From Dermatemys mawii (Eukaryota > Chordata > Testudines > Dermatemydidae), in assembly GCA_007922305.1 (NCBI GenBank), contig ML677334.1, positions 58,349,967 to 58,413,966 of the forward strand: 64,000 nucleotides of DNA, given 5' to 3'. Position numbers and translations under genes: made by a program. Positions within the stretch are counted from its first letter, which is position 1; the number at the start of each line of letters is the position of its first letter. Below, in pieces: positions 12,351-25,045 of this stretch. The notes under the pieces were generated by a model, which was not told the origin of the DNA, did no database searches, and saw only the letters and a list, made by a program, of their open reading frames with translations.

Positions 12351-13698
12351 ATAGAACAGGATTTAAAAAGACTAATGAGGTTTGAGAAAAGAAAAAGGAA
12401 CAAAGGGGTCCAGTTTTGTAGCAGAGGAGTCTTTTCTGTCCAAAGGAAGTTGGGCTGGCTAGAGGGGATGGGAAGAGACAGCATAGCAAGTGAGAGAGAC
12501 TGACTCCATGATTCAAGAAGCCATGTACAGGAAGGGTGGTCCTGGACACATCAGAGAAAACTCCAAATCCCAAAGAATGTTCAACTGTGGTGAGGAAACT
12601 GTGGCAGAAAAATGCATACATCTGTTTTATTGTTTTGTCCAGAAAAGCTACTTTTCCCTTGTGCTATCTAAAGTAAAGAGCTATTGTGTTAGAAACCTTT
12701 CCAAAGTCTATGTGTTATGTGTTTCAACTATCATATACCTGGAGAGGTAAACTATAAACCAAAGTATTCACAGGTTGGAGCTCTGGAAACAAATATGCTT
12801 AAGCTACTAGGGTGTCTTGGGGAACAGCACTGTTCCTGGCACCTATGACAGCTGGACCTCAAAGTCCCTTTTTTATGAAGGGGTAACAGAGAAGCCAAAG
12901 AAACCATGTTGCATCCTCCTCAGACCAAGCAAAGCATAAAAACACTAGAGTCCATCATGGTGGGACCCAAACAGTGCAGCCTAGTGAGTGTCCAGCAGGG
13001 GAGCTTTACCATGGCTGCGACCGTATTTACCCAAGAGAAGGAATTGCTCTGTCTTATCACCCACAGGTAAAAAAAATCACCCCCAAAGGAGCAGGAAGAA
13101 TTCACTCCCCTTCCATACCATAGTGTAGAGCTGGCCAGTATCTCAGATGGAGGAGACTGAACTATCTAAAACGGATGATGCACGGGGCAGATTCCTACTG
13201 CGCACTGGGAAACTAAGGAAAGAATTGTCTCCCCCTAATATGGACAGTGGTAGTCACTCTCTTTTAACAGAGGATAAAATCATCTGGAGTAAACAGTAAA
13301 AGAAAATGCCCATGTTCTAAATCTTGATTAGGATAAAGAAATGTTACCTAAGTTTGATATGGACCAAATTTGGTCCTCAGTTACACCTGTGCAGATCCAC
13401 TGCTCATTGGTGTAACCAGAGCAGAATTTGGCCCCATTTCTTTGTTCCAGTTTCTTGTCCAAATTCTGTCTCGGATCAGTGATAACCCAGAACAACAAAT
13501 CAATTGAATTACTCTGGATTTTTACTGGTGTAACTGACAACAGAATTTGGCAAAATATTCATTCATTCATAATGGCATGGTATAACCAATTAAATTAATA
13601 ATCAACTGGGATACATAACTCCCATGCCAAAAATCATTATAATTAACCAAATAGGAATCTACCAGCAGCACTCCCTCAGCTTAATATTCTTCATTTGA

Positions 13699-13730
<32 letters not shown>
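13699..13730 (+). repeat. TG dinucleotide microsatellite
   Basis: About 15 uninterrupted TG units in intergenic DNA. Confidence 0.95.
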
Positions 13731-13733
<3 letters not shown>

Positions 13734-16686
13734 GGGTGATGTGGTTGTTCTTATATTAAAATAAACACATAGGATCTGATTCTGTTCTTACTTATTATAC
13801 TTGTATACATCAGCAGTTACTCCACTGAAGTCAGTGCTATTATACAAGTACAAAATGGGTTCAAGTTAGAACAGGATGCAGATTCTCAATGTATTTATAC
13901 TGGGAGAAAGTAATATTGTATACGTTAAAAGGCCACGAAAACTTAAACACTGAATATACTTTTATTAATACTCAGATCACCTAGTATAAAGGAACAAATT
14001 GATAAGAAAATAAGAAAATTTAAACATATTGATAATATTCTATTACAATTATTTTACAAAACTATAAATCTTCTTCTGATCAGCCATCTCTTGGCCACTG
14101 GAAACATTCCACTGTTCTGATGTACAAATTAAGAGGGTGCGTACATCCATGTGTAACAGCATGAAGTCATTTTCTTAGCATCAAGAGTGCAGTAAATAAT
14201 AACAATTGATTATTTGGTGTTCTCTACACGATGTGTACCATTACATTAGTGTAAAGACATGTATTTATCAACTTCTGTTTTTTTCTTCATTCTAAAGTCT
14301 GTCTGTATAATGTATGTACATTAGACAAGTTTTTCTTTTATCTTTTGGTCCTCAGTTACACCTCATTTTGCACTGGTATTACAGAACAATACAAACTCTT
14401 TAAACAGGAAAAAAAAAACCAACCCCATCCCCTGCTCCCCAAAAAACCTATCCAGAAAAGTATGTTAAGTGACCATCCAAGGGACTGGCAGAATCTCAGT
14501 TATGGTCTCTAATTTAATTGATCTCTCTAATTTAAACTTAATTCAGACTGTATTGGAAACCTTGGGAATATTTTAAATTGGTCATTTAGATCAGAGGGTT
14601 ATATGTGTAAGGGGCCCTTGTTGTAGGGGTCACTTTGTGAAGAGACTGACAAAGAAAAAAAAGGCAGACATTAACTTTAACAAGAGAAGGATTGTACGTT
14701 TTGGTCTCATTCCTGCAAACACCCGCATAAATGAATAGTCCCACTGTGCTGGTTATAAAGGTCCTAAATGCAAATAATTGATTTAACTTCACTTTAGAAA
14801 CTAGGAAATAGAACATTCGTGTATATACAGTACTGTAGCATTGTAAATGTCAATACTTACAGCAGCAAGATTTCTGTAGCATACAGAAATTGCCTAAATA
14901 ATCAAATTCATTTTAACATCTTTGTGTAGTCCTATGAAATAGTTAACATTTCCTGAAGTAATACAGAAGTGCAGGTGATATTTCACAACTGGCAGCAAGT
15001 TCTCTTTTTCTTACTTCCATTTAGATCCACCACATCTAAGTCACACAATATGCAGGAATTCTGCAAAACAAATTAAAATGAACATGGCATTAAGACGAAT
15101 GCAGCTGCACAATATTAACATAGATGCTTGAATATTCTTTTCCATGAGTGGACTCATAAGGAAGCCCATCATATATTTTAGCTTTATAAAACATTTTAGT
15201 GTATCACTGAATATATTTCTAGCTCTGAAGTCAGGAAGGCTGGACATTTTCTAATAAATTGGATGAGTCTAGTGCCCATGGAAGTGACAGGCTGATAGGA
15301 CATACTCATACTATACTTGGCTCTCGCCTCTTTTCTGAGTCCTGAAAGATCCTAGGGGTAGGCATGTATGGTCTTCTGAGAAGACATTACAAGTCATGAG
15401 CTGATCCTGTAAATCTCTACTCACTGGAGTGGTAGATACTCATATAGGTAGTGCTACTGACTACTTTCATAAGTAGAGCTTTCCCTCATAAACAATTTAG
15501 GCCTACTGTCATCTAGAACTTTAAATAAGCATCAGATTTTGCTATGACAAATGGTATGGTAGTTTTGTGATGTGCATAAATATCTGTACTCATTTTCATG
15601 TTTAATCTAAAGTAGAAATGGATTTTATGCTCCAAAACCCCAATCTTCAGAGATACTGTACAGTGGTACTGATGAATTGACCTATTTTTTCTAAATTTAG
15701 TATACAGTAATAGGAAGTATTATAAACTCCCTCAGCTCTGAGAAATTGGATTTGTCTCCTCTCACTGGTGGAAAGTCAGCTCAAAGGAAGGGTTCCAGCG
15801 CCACAAGGCACACGCGACTCCTGCTGGGGAGGAGGGGGACTGTGTAGCTCCAGGTAGGGATGTGTCTAGGGTATCAGGGATGTGCCAGTTCAGTGCATCC
15901 TCTCAGCTGCTAAGGAATCCAAACAATAACTTAAACTAGCAGAACCCCACAAGAGACAAGTAGTGCAAAACATGTCCCACTTCCTCAATGATAACTCTTT
16001 TAGAGAAACAAGGATATCAAAGCTCCTAAACTCATAGTTCAGTAAATGAAATGGACTTGTTTAGGGCCTGGTTTGCAGATGAGCTGGGCACGAACAAATC
16101 CAGTTGAAGTCAATGGGAGTTGCAGGAGTTCAGCATCCTTTAAAAAGAAAAAGAATCAGGCCCTTTATTGTTATGAAGGAAGTTAACTTATCTTGGCATA
16201 TACATTATAGTGCGGTAGTTTTGCTAGCCAATTTTTTTTAATCCAAGCACATCCCAACATTTAATTAACTCAGTCTTAATAAAGTAAAGTAAAACCATCA
16301 AAATAGCATTCTATAATAGTAAAACATTTATTTGCTGATGTTAAGAGAAGATAGTAATCCCAGCACAAGGTTTTGGCTTCAGGCCCTTCCTGTAAGTGAT
16401 GAGATATATTGAATTGGGCAATTAATACTGACAAGAAAAACAATCAAAACCAGTTATGCAGTGTACTGTAGCAAACATTTTAAGGCTCTGAGAGGTGAAA
16501 CACTGAATCCCAGAATGAGGGGATAAAAACAAGGGACATTTTGTTATGCAGATAAAGAAAAAATGTTTCTGATTTCCCTACGTACTATTCTTTCCTTTTC
16601 TGCTTGGCCTGTTTTCCAAGAAAGCAATTATACACAGAGACATGCATGCAGTCAAGAGGAGTCACCACCTTTCCCTCTGAATCCAG

Positions 16687-16745
16687 TAGCTCTCAACATT
16701 TCCAGACTACTGTACCTCCTTCAGGAATCTGATTTGTCTTGTGTG
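16687..16745. repeat. Short fragment of the 31812-type hAT-like repeat
   Basis: About 59 bp matching the first 60 bp of 31812-32210, including CAGGAATCTGATTTGTCTTG against CAGGAGTCTAATTTGTCTTG. Ends abruptly. Confidence 0.6.
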
Positions 16746-17190
16746 CCAAGGGAACTGGTGCCAAGGAGAGCTTCCCACTGTGGGAAGTCAGGTCCCTGCC
16801 TTTGCGCTCCATGTGAGCTGTGGCTGAGGTGCTGGGATGGTTGGAGGTGCTGTCAGCACAGAGGGTTAAGATCTCGCAGGAGACCCTTTTGAAAGTCTCC
16901 GTGCGGAGACATTTGGGCTTCCTGCCTCTTCGCTTGGGTGAAGCTGTGCTCCCAATCAGTTCCGACCTAGCCAGGGAGCATGAGGGAGAGGTTCTACCAT
17001 TGCCTGTCTCCATAGGTGGCTTTAGGGATTTCTCCATCAGGAGCATTTTTAGCCACAAGTCCATCATGACGAGCTCTAGTTTTCAGGCTGGTACAGTGAA
17101 TACACTTAGCAAGGACGTTTGTCTCACTGAGGCACTTCACACAGTGTGTGTGTGTGAGACCACGGCACAGGCTCCTTGCAGGAGTCACAT
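16690..17190 (-). pseudogene. Cys-rich gag-like retroelement fragment
   Basis: Minus frame 16994-17188 starts with THTHCVKCLSETNVLAKCIH, a C-x2-C...C-x2-C arrangement followed by a basic stretch, and a neighbouring frame (16693-17067) continues with KSLKPPMETGNGR and Ser/Thr/Pro-rich sequence. This is what one sees in the first ORF of DIRS-type elements, but the match is weak. At least one frameshift. The flanking open frames up to 17968 are not recognised. Confidence 0.4.
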
Positions 17191-18559
17191 TTCTTAAATC
17201 CCAGCATTATTGAACTAGGAATGCTTGGGGAAGGTGTCTCAATGGGAGATGAACATGAGGAAAAAGTTTTTTATTTTTCAAACTAACAAACTATTCTAAG
17301 GGAAGGGAAATAACTGGGATATGTCTAACTATTTCTATTTCTTTCTACTGCTTTCCTTCAGTGACCAGGGAAGAGGTTAGCACTGCCCCGAATCCCGTCT
17401 TCAGCCAAGGATGACTGAGAAGGAACTGAGGAGGGTGCGGGATGCGCGAACTCAGGCAGATCCTAACAATGACGTGAGATAGCAGCTGAGCATGTGTATC
17501 CTGACCAGGCACTGCTACCAAAGATCTCCAATCAACAGCGCTGGGATACACCATCACCTGGAGTGGACCACCAACAGGGCCAGCAATCAAAGAAGAATCC
17601 AGTTCTCCAGAATGGCATGCAACTGCCTTAAGGACAAGACTCTCCTTCCTCTTCAGTTCCCTTTCCTCATTCACCACACACCATTCTTCTGCAACAAAGG
17701 AGGCATGGGCCATACAGACAACCCTGATTTGCTCCCAGAATACAGTCTGTCCAGGGCCTGCTACAGGCACCAGACAAGGAAGCACGTGCTTAGGGTGGCA
17801 CGTTCTAAGGGACGGCATTCCAGCCATTCTTTGGGCAGCACAATCCGGCCGCCCCTCCTTTTCTTTTTGCTTGGGGCGGCAAAAAAGCTAGAACCGGCCC
17901 AGAGTCTGTCCTGTCCACAGAATGAGGAAATACTATGTGCTCATGTAACTAAAAAAACTGTATCATAATGTATAGTTTTAATATAGCTTTGGGAATTTAA
18001 TTATATATAGTACAGATTAAATTAACTGAATGCATAATCTTTCAGGTTTCATTATCTAAAACATCCCTAAACAATATAAAAGAAGCCATTATAAAATGGT
18101 TATAGTAGTACTGTTCATACAGTGGTACCTCTTCATCCAGATGGTATCCAATCATTAGGCTTTATATGTTACTCTCACCTTCAGTAAAGAACCCTGGATG
18201 GAAACATTGTGCTTGATTTTGATGGTTCTTTTGCTCAGTAAATGCCTGTTTATTAAATACAGAAGCTTGTTTTGATGGTTAATTGTTTTTTGGGGGAGTG
18301 AAGATTGTTTTTTTATGGTTTTGTTGTATTCTTCAGAGAATGGCAATTGCTCCTGGTATTTATTTTGCTGATTTGTGGGGAGGAAGAGTTTAAGCATAGT
18401 TTCTTTCCTCCTTCCCCTAGTTAATATAATGTCATAACCAAGAATCCGCAAAGACCAGACTTAAGTTCAGAGACTATAATATTGTCAAAAGCTATTTGGG
18501 AGGATGACTGATCTTCAGCCATTAAACTGAACCACATATGACAGTATGGATGTAAGCAG

Positions 18560-19977
18560 TGTCAGGAATGAAATATATTCTGACATCTGGTGGTGAACTA
18601 TGGGAATTGCACTGAGTTATGGAAAATAACTTTGTGGCTGATCAATTTGCATAGACACACCCACTGCGCCTAGCCTGAGCCCACAGCAGCCCACATGGCC
18701 ACTTCGGCTGATGTGGGAGCCCCAGTTTCTATGTTATTGGGGCAGGAAATATAAAGTGATGTTGCCCTGATTTTGTGAATGAAGGAGTATGGACACGTAC
18801 TTGGCCCTTGTTATGATGGAGGGACTTGCCATCATCTAGGTAGCACTCACTGGGCAAGGGCCATGCGTTTCAGAACACTCTTAACATTGAGAGAGGTTGG
18901 GGGAGAAGCACCTATACTTTTATGTGAGGACTTTGTCTGAGGGCCCCACAGGCCTATTGCACCCTGCCTCTCTCCACTGTGGAATATCAGAGTTAAATTT
19001 TGCTTCTATTAGGAGCCTGGGTTCAGGCTGCTGAACTGAAATCATTTTAGGCTCACTGCTGCACCTGCACTAAGGCTCCCCTGCTATATGCTGAAATCAC
19101 TTAAGAGCTGAAATCATGTAAGAGCTAAAGAAATCACTGAGTGCTGTCTCAAGCTGGGGGGCCTGAAAAGAGTGCAGAGTGGCTGGTGCAGCTGAGCTGT
19201 CTGTGTGTCAGCTAGCAGGACGGCTAGCAGAGTAGTTGGTGCTGCTGGCAGAGTGACTGGCACAGCAGAGCAGTCTGTGTGTTGACCAGCAGAGCCATTG
19301 GTGCAGCTGACGGAGTGACTGGCATTGCAGAGCTGTCCGTGTGTCGGCTAGCAGAACGGCTAGCGGAGTGATTGGCGCTGCAGAGTGGTTTGAGTATCGG
19401 CGAGCAGAGCAGTTCGTGGGATGGCCAGCAGAGCGGATGGCGGTGAGGGCTGCAGCGGAACCCCACAGAGAGGCGGCGCAGTCGGCCTCAGACCACGTAA
19501 GGTGCCCCCTGCCCTACCCTCCATTTCCACCCAGGCTGGGAGGTAAGACTCTGCCGATTGACTTTTGAACTCTGCACTGACCAAGAACAGAGACTCTTGG
19601 GCTGTTGGACTTTTGGGACTATTGACTGACTTTTTGGGGTTGTGGAACTCAAGAGCCAAGGGGAAGGCCATGGCCTATTTGCTGGGAGGGGGCTCCTGGT
19701 TCATGGTTTGGTTTATTAACCTGGTTTGTGGTATTTCCCCAATATTATGCCACATTGGTTCTCCCTGTTATTAAAAGGCTTTTGGTACACTCAGACTCTG
19801 TGCTTGCGAGAAGGGAAGTATTGTCTCTTACAGACGCCCAGAGGGGTGGTATATGGTTGTCCCAGGTCACTGGGTGGGGGCTCGAGCCGGTTTTGTATTG
19901 TGCTGTTGGAATGAAACCCCTGGATACTGAACCCGGCCCTTGTTGCTGCCAACTCTGATGGGCAGAAGGGTTACATG
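18560..19977 (+). mobile_element. Long LTR-like unit with internal minisatellite
   Basis: Starts TGTCAGGAATG and ends GGCAGAAGGGTTACA (TG...CA). Near its right part are TTAAAAGGCTTTTGG, a CTCAGACTCTGTGCTTG block and ACCCGGCCCTTGTTGCTGCC. Positions 19195-19440 hold degenerate tandem units around GGCTAGCAGAGTAGTTGG and GCAGAGCAGTCTGTGTGT. The right 220 bp are homologous to 63240-63463. No clear target duplication and no internal coding region, so a solo LTR of a Ty3/gypsy- or retrovirus-like element is the best guess. Confidence 0.55.
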
Positions 19978-20689
19978 TATAAATCTAAATGCTAACTGTA
20001 TTTTTTTCCTGTTTTTGTTTAAAGTGTGACTCACAATTGCAGGATGGGTCATTTGGTAACCATGAGCAATGTTATTAAACAGCTGTCAGAATCTAATGAA
20101 CACGTTTAGGGAAATCTGAATCCAGACTCTTAAGAATTCTAAATAAATAAAATACTGTTATTTGTAAACATGTCTCTGCAAACTTTCAGAATACCTGATA
20201 AGCCCAAATACAAATGTCAGAAACATTCATTCACACTAAAGATTTTTTCAATAATATAAAGTCATTTAATAATAGCATACAAAAACATGTATTAGTCATT
20301 CTCAAAATTATGGTCTACCTCTGTTACTCACGTGAGTAGTTGTAATGAATTCAGGTGATCAGTTAACTTTAATGAGACAATTCACGAGAGCTACAAGACT
20401 GAGTCCTTAGTGTAAATGATTTTCATAACTTGCACACAACTTAAAAGTCTCTATAATGTTGTTTTAACTATCTGATACCATTAAACACAAAAAAATATAC
20501 TTCAAGTCCACTATAAAAATTATGACACAAAAGAAGATGTAGCAGACTCTGACATAGGGTAACTTGCTGCCATGGTTTAAAGTATGAGGCCCACTCTTTT
20601 ATATTAGCAAGTGTAGTGAGAATAATTTTGAAAAACAAATGTACAATGTGTTTTAACACATTTCAATGTTTCCTCTAAAGTGAGAGTCC

Positions 20690-21310
20690 TTCAGACCACA
20701 AACTGCTCTAATTTTACAGAGTTCCAGGAAGCACTGAGTCTGTGCACAAATTAGAGGTCCCCAGCATTCCGGTTGCAGAAAGAGAATGTATAGTTAGTTA
20801 ATAAAGTTCCAGCAGATGGTGCTCAAGAATATTTAGCAATATTCCTGGGTTTTGCAGGACCAATAAAAGCTGTTGCTGTGAACTTGCAAATACATTTCTC
20901 TGCAGCTTTTTACATCAGCTCTTAACATAACTCACCTGCTTCCTGGCAACCTGGCTCTAATGGCTTCCCAAGAGAACTCCTTAAAGGGGATTTCCGTTGT
21001 GGGACTGGTGTGAGATAATATGCTTTCTCTGGCCTATCTATATCCAGCCTGGGTGCATCTAGTCCTCACCCCCTCCTCCTGCGTGGATCCTGGGATAGGA
21101 GGATCAATGCCATAGACGCAAATGGCCAAAAGGAAGGGAATTCAGAGACCTGTGCCCTGAGGAACGATTTTGGACCAGAACATTGTGTGGGGATTTTCCT
21201 TATTTTATGATGGGTAAATAAATGTTTTATTATTGTAAAACAGATGTACCGCTGTCCCTGATACGTGGATCCTTTTTCACAGTTGCTCGTCACATTGCTG
21301 ACTGCATTCA
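20690..21310. mobile_element. LTR-like segment, borders unclear
   Basis: Has a CCTTAAAGGGG / GTAAATAAATGTTTTATTATTG succession with a polyadenylation-signal-like word at about 21216 followed by a GCTGTCCCTGATACGTGG block, the style of an R-U5 region. No terminal repeats found. Weak call. Confidence 0.35.
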
Positions 21311-23490
21311 CTTCTCCAACATATAGTTAGGGAGGTTAAAATTCAAGCAGTACATCCAAGTTTCACTGTTTTATGGACAAGCAAATTATTTTGTTGTACC
21401 TGAAAATTGTGGTGAAACCACAAGGCAGATCTTTGGTTTTATTGTAAACTCTGCCTTACCAGTCCAATGGGAAAACTAAATAAAACTCAGGTGAGGAAGA
21501 ACCTTATTTGAATCAACAAAACAAATTTCACTGGAAGACAGTAAACCACCAACCAAAATAATGTTACAGAAGCACCTGCTGGCCCATCGGAGATTTCAAA
21601 CATCTCCAGAAAAGATTAAATTTTGCCATTGGCAAATTTGCAAATTTTCTCATGAAAACATTTTGCACAAGCACACACACAAAGTGGAAATGAATAAGTT
21701 TACACACCTCTAGTCAAACAGATTGTTGTTTGACATATAGCTTTCTCAACATGCTAAGACCTCTGTTAGCATGTCTACAGTATAGAAAATAAGCATCTTC
21801 TAAGACAAGCGATACTTAGAATAACATGAGTGCATTAACCTTATAGTTGAATGTCATTACATGTTGCAGCCAAGTCTCTCAGGTCCTACAGAATACACAT
21901 TATGGAGAAATATGAGCTTAATATATATTTGTCTTTGCAGCTAGTTGTATTTATAGTCATTAATTATTTTGTAGTTTTTCTGCTTACTTTAAAGATAATT
22001 CCAGAGACACTGTAATTCTAACAAACTTTATTATTCTTTATTCATAAAAGATACTGGCGATTCAAACAGGATCTTGGTGTTTCATCCCCCTTCTGTCAGT
22101 GATACTATAGCACTTCCACATAATATGATAATGCGTTCACACTCTTCAAGTCCTTGGGGTGCTCGAGTAAAGCCTAAAGGAGTCTCCCTTTGCCAATAAA
22201 GAAAATATACAAGGCTTTTTCTGTATGCTGCACAGCTAAAAGCAAAATACAAAAGCAGCACTCCCCATGCTGGAGAACATAGGGGAGACTAGCCAGTATC
22301 ATTCCATTGTAATGTAAATGACAAAGGCATTGGCCCACAGAATCAATATCCAAATCTTTTTGTCTCTTGGGCTTGAAATTACCATCATTGTTTGATTTAA
22401 ATTACACACAAAACTAATAATGTTGGAATATATTTAAGTGCTAATGAAAGTAAAGTAGCATGACAATAGATAAACTGTGAACAGGAGATGAGCCATTTTC
22501 TTCAAACAACTCTGCATACTCACCCCAGTTTTCCTACCTTTTTCCACACTGGATTTGTGCTTTTTTTAAAGCTAATGACTAGTTAGCTAATTTATGTGTT
22601 TGTTTTGCAGCACAGACAAGTGTCCTGGATTAATCTGACTGAGACTATCAAAATCATTTCATTTATAACCAAAGGTGCATTTGGATAAAGGTTTCTAGAA
22701 AAGATGCATTTGAATAAAGGTTTCTTGAAATAAAAATTGTTCTCCTTAATCGTCAATATAGTTAGTATTAATATATAAATTTGGTAGTGAATTTGCACAA
22801 CTGTTACTGCTTACCTGTAATCTGAATTTCAGATATCTCAGCAATGGCAAACACGTCTATTACATTAAAACAACAACATCCTTTTGTGTTTCAAATATAT
22901 GCAGTAAATTCCTTGGTTACAAAAGAAATTAAAGTAAACCTATCTGAGACACTCTGCCAAATCTTAAAAGGCCTACCGTTAGTGCTTCTGATGTGAATAA
23001 TTTTTTTTTACAGTTATAAGATTTATTGAGCTGTATTTTCATAATAATGGACATCAGTCCACCTAAATATTTTTTTCTGAGAAATAACCAAGCTTAGTAC
23101 TCTTGTATAATAGTATTGGTCCTTGATTTAGAAGCACTCTGACTCTGAGCTGATTAGTTTTATCACTATTGTGATAATTTGGTCTATAAATTTACCCTAT
23201 TTGTGAGCACAACTGTAAAAAGTGAGTGAAAGTTCAAGGAATGTCATAATAATCTACAACAAATGCTGACTGAAAAAGGTGCAAAAGTGAGACAGAAAGA
23301 CTGAATTAGTGCAAACAAAAAATCCCACTGGTAATTCAAGGACTGTACTAAGATTATGACTGGTAAACAAAAGGAGAGAATGGAAATAAATGAACTAAAA
23401 TTGGTGTTTCAGAAATTAGACCTAATTGGTAGACAAAATAATGAACAGATGGGCTATTCCATCTATCACTCCCTTTCGAGATCCTTAAAA

Positions 23491-23522
23491 AAAACGAAAG
23501 AAAGAAAGAAAGAAAAAAAGAG
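23491..23522 (+). repeat. GAAA microsatellite
   Basis: AAAAAAAACGAAAGAAAGAAAG and following A/G tract. It generates artefactual Lys- or Phe/Ser-rich open frames on both strands around 23354-23753. Confidence 0.9.
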
Positions 23523-23995
23523 AGACACTTTGGAAGGAACTTTTCTACTGCAGCAAACTTCATCATCATGGCTGCCACCCCCACAGTCTCCTGGGACCCC
23601 TGGGCCTTCGTCATCCTGATCCCAAGAAATAATCTGTCCAGACTGGGGTAGAGAAAGGGAGCTAGATGATTTTTCCATCTCTATCAGCTGCAGCTGAATC
23701 CCACGCACCACCTGGGATGTGAGATTTTCTCTGTTCCCCCACCCCCACAACATGTGTCCCTTTCCTTCCCCACCTGATTTCTTTTCTTTCCAAGTTCTCT
23801 CCTTTTCCCTTCGGTTTAATAAGAGTCTGGCTTAGCCAGCCAAGACTGCATATGCTGGTACACTATGTATTTCCAGCAGTGAGGTTGCAAGTGAAAGTCA
23901 ATATCAGAGACAGAACTGCCATTTTCTCTCTTTGCTGTTCTTTTCTCTCCCCTTTTGTGTGCGTTTGTCTTGTTTTGTCTTCTAGAAATGAGACT

Positions 23996-24114
23996 TTAGC
24001 AACAGCAGCAGCAGCAACAGTTCCAGCCCATCTCTACTAATTTCTCTTTTCCCCAAAGGATAATTACTACCATCTTTAATATCACCCAAGAGACTGTCCA
24101 ACAATTCTTTCCAG
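23996..24114 (-). other. Unconfirmed candidate for the Rab terminal exon (poly-Cys end)
   Basis: On the minus strand a strong acceptor (CCTTTTTCCTTTAG, cut at 24114) is followed 95 bases later by a frame reading MGWN, seven Cys codons and TAA (23996-23998). The GW...CC layout resembles the Rab10 tail. But exon 5 ends in phase 0, and phase 0 from this acceptor stops after ten codons (LERIVGQSLG). The Cys frame needs a phase 1 donor, and its preceding residues are oddly hydrophobic. A possible polyadenylation signal AATAAA lies at about 23024. The Cys run itself comes from a TGC triplet repeat. Treat as a lead, not an exon. Confidence 0.2.
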
Positions 24115-24943
24115 CTAAAGGAAAAAGGAACAAGGGATGCTGTTAAAATAAAAGCTTTATTTACTACTTTACATTTCAAATACTTCAACTGTTTTCCTTC
24201 TTTTCTGTATTTTTAATAAATGGTTGAAAAGATTGTTAATGCTGTTTATACTATGGTACTAAGCAGGCTGAGGTCTCTGTATACCAATCCTCAAACCTTT
24301 TTGAAAGTGTGTTTTGTTGGACATTGACTGGAGTATGTTAATCCTTTGAATCTTTGGGCCCATATAATCCACCTGAATTAACAGACCACCACTCTGTATG
24401 GTCATTTAATCAAAACTCTGAAACTTTCAATTTTGTCAGTAATTTTGTTCATTTATTTTCATTATGACTTCAAGACTATTCTGAACTGAAGACTAGTTTT
24501 GTATAACTAATGTTGGTGATGAATGACAATAATAATACATTTAAGAAGAATATCCATTAATATGTAAAGCAATATTTTGCTATCTAAAAATAAATCTCTT
24601 GATGGAAAATATTGTCTTAGCTAATTAATAATTCAGTGTTTTGTAATTATTGCTCTAGACATGCAGACTCCATCATGCAGTAGTAAGTACCTTTACACTG
24701 CCACACCCTTCAGGCTGAAAGACTGATTTTGACAGCAGCAATCCATTGCTTCCTGTGCTAGAATACAGGGCACATCCACAGAGCACAGCTCCATGGTACC
24801 CGGGTGGCATATAGTCCCCGGCAGGGAGGCTCACCAAACTGGTTCTGCTGTGTTAAAGGTCTTCTGCAGCTCTTACTCTGTCCACAGGATTTGTCCCAAA
24901 AAAGTTTTATTGCATTGCCTCATCCCCCCAAAAAGGAACCTAC

Positions 24944-25045
24944 CTTGTTCAATATTTCTTTGAGCAATACTGAAAAGGCATCTTCAATATTTATGTTATG
25001 TGTAGCACTGGTTTCAAAAAAAGGTATTCCATATTCCCATGCAAG
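24944..25045 (-). CDS. Divergent Rab GTPase, coding exon 5
   Basis: 102 bp, 34 whole codons (residues 150-183), acceptor TTATTTGTTTTTCCAG, donor AAG then GTAGGTTCC. Encodes LAWEYGIPFFETSAT followed by a C-terminal helix ending LKEILNK. ETSAT at residues 160-164 is the G5 motif; Rabs usually read ETSAK. This ends the G domain. A further exon in phase 0 should supply the hypervariable tail and prenylated cysteines, because a direct read-through into the intron yields no cysteine motif. Best relatives by eye are Rab10, Rab8, Rab13 and Rab3; none is close enough to name the gene. Confidence 0.94.

Larger units (their letters stand above)
7561..23995. other. Intergenic or Rab 3' region between the two genes
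   Basis: No confident exon. Contents recognised: MIR-like remnant at 7535-7650, ATT microsatellite at 8373-8404, Tx1/L1 endonuclease fragment 10480-10860, hAT-like element 10944-11454, inverted repeat 12225-12350, TG microsatellite 13699-13730, retroelement-like frames 16690-17190, long LTR-like unit 18560-19977, second LTR-like segment 20690-21310. The Rab terminal exon must lie in this interval if the gene is intact. AATAAA on the minus strand near 13948, 22030 and 23024 are possible 3' ends. Confidence 0.6.

Noticed and set aside
17345..17968. Overlapping 158-160 codon frames on opposite strands
   Set aside because: Neither shows a known domain; adjacent to a retroelement-like fragment. 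A coding role on either strand cannot be supported.
22797..22895. Minus-strand stretch with CCC and a possible short exon near 22860
   Set aside because: Frame phase does not match Rab exon 5, no pyrimidine tract, and an in-frame stop lies immediately upstream.
24710..24790. Minus-strand CACAG acceptor followed in phase 0 by EAMDCCCQN just after Rab exon 5
   Set aside because: The cysteines are far from the end (13 residues remain), the implied intron is only about 180 bp and the acceptor is weak; chance fit.
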